From Clostridium sp. UBA5530 (lineage in GTDB: Bacteria > Bacillota > Clostridia > Clostridiales > Clostridiaceae): a stretch of DNA of 14,558 bases. The notes under the pieces are model-generated. The model was not told the DNA's origin. It saw only the letters and a program-made list of their open reading frames with translations, and ran no database searches. Shown one piece after another: positions 14,400-14,558 of the stretch; position 1 is the first letter of the stretch, and each line of letters starts with the position of its first letter. The translations under genes and the position numbers were made by a program. The stretch lies in NCBI GenBank assembly GCA_002423705.1, contig DINW01000058.1, forward strand, positions 1-14,558, in the 5' to 3' direction.

Positions 14400-14475
14400 T
14401 TATCCTTTTAATTAAATTTTCTATAAAAAATCTACAATACTTTCTACTCTTTCCCAAACTAACTACACTGGACAT
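14377..14475 (-). CDS. Small ORF (32 aa) overlapping the start of the mutS2-like gene
   Basis: A strong ribosome site AAAGGAGGGAA lies ahead of ATG 14473-14475, opening a 32-codon frame (MSSVVSLGKSRKYC...). It is basic, contains one Cys and ends by TAA at 14377-14379, 23 bp inside the mutS2-like gene in another frame. That gene's own ribosome site is weaker and closely spaced, so translation of the small frame could feed ribosomes onto it. I recognise no family. It could be a leader peptide or a real small protein, or be untranslated. Confidence 0.45.
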   Translation of the reverse strand: MSSVVSLGKSRKYCRFFIENLIKRINGGIEIE

Positions 14476-14501
14476 AATATTCCCTCCTTTAAAGTAAGAA
14501 C

Positions 14502-14558
14502 CTATATTGATAAAACTGTACCTTTTCTTAAGACGGAATAAATATCCTCCGGCCTAGC
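14502..14558 (-). CDS. C-terminal end of an upstream gene (partial)
   Basis: One minus-strand frame is open from the window edge and reads ARPEDIYSVLRKGTVLSI before TAG at 14502-14504. The composition looks like a real protein end, and a stop 26 nt before the next small ORF fits operon spacing. In some clostridia a U32-family peptidase gene precedes this mutS2 paralogue, so this may be its end, but 18 residues are too few to identify it. Confidence 0.45.
   Translation of the reverse strand, partial: ARPEDIYSVLRKGTVLSI

Overview
The window is strongly AT-rich. Its Shine-Dalgarno sites are strong and purine-rich, genes are packed on both strands, and intrinsic terminators are A/T-heavy. With the clostridial-type families present (MutS2-like ATPase, DUF3793, flavodoxin remnant, CotH), this points to a low-GC Firmicute, most likely Clostridium sensu lato. 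I see no rRNA, tRNA, CRISPR array, phage gene or intact transposase.

Layout. (1) 1-1620, minus strand: a NarL/LuxR-type response regulator (cut by the window edge) and its HisKA_3 sensor kinase, divergent from (2) a class I methyltransferase at 1744-2472. (3) 2573-7846, all minus strand: an OmpR-type regulator and EnvZ-type sensor kinase overlapping by 4 bp, a strong terminator, then a separate three-gene operon of VTC-domain polyphosphate polymerase, DUF4956 membrane protein and CotH-family kinase-like protein. (4) 8039-9385: a MATE efflux pump (minus), divergent from a LysR regulator (plus), which is followed by a GPR1/FUN34/YaaH acetate transporter (plus). (5) 11336-12220: a DUF3793 gene (minus) preceded by an internally deleted flavodoxin gene that still has a Fur box and promoter. 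(6) 12453-14558: a MutS2-like ATPase lacking the Smr domain (minus), a small overlapping upstream ORF, and the last codons of a further upstream gene.

The most notable system is in region 3. The promoters of the regulator gene and of the polyphosphate operon both carry a tandem TTAAGG-type hexamer repeat with an 11-bp period, each placed exactly 9 nt upstream of a -10 hexamer. This is the geometry expected for an OmpR-class activator. It suggests that the two-component system controls itself and the polyphosphate/CotH module, although a terminator separates the two transcription units. The VTC protein keeps the basic and acidic active-site residues of VTC4-type polymerases. The CotH protein is predicted to face outward between two membrane anchors.

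Other points of interest are two diverged copies of a roughly 65-bp hairpin element (7973-8035 and 12272-12338) resembling IS200/IS605-type right ends, and the flavodoxin scar that leaves DUF3793 under an apparently intact Fur-type operator.
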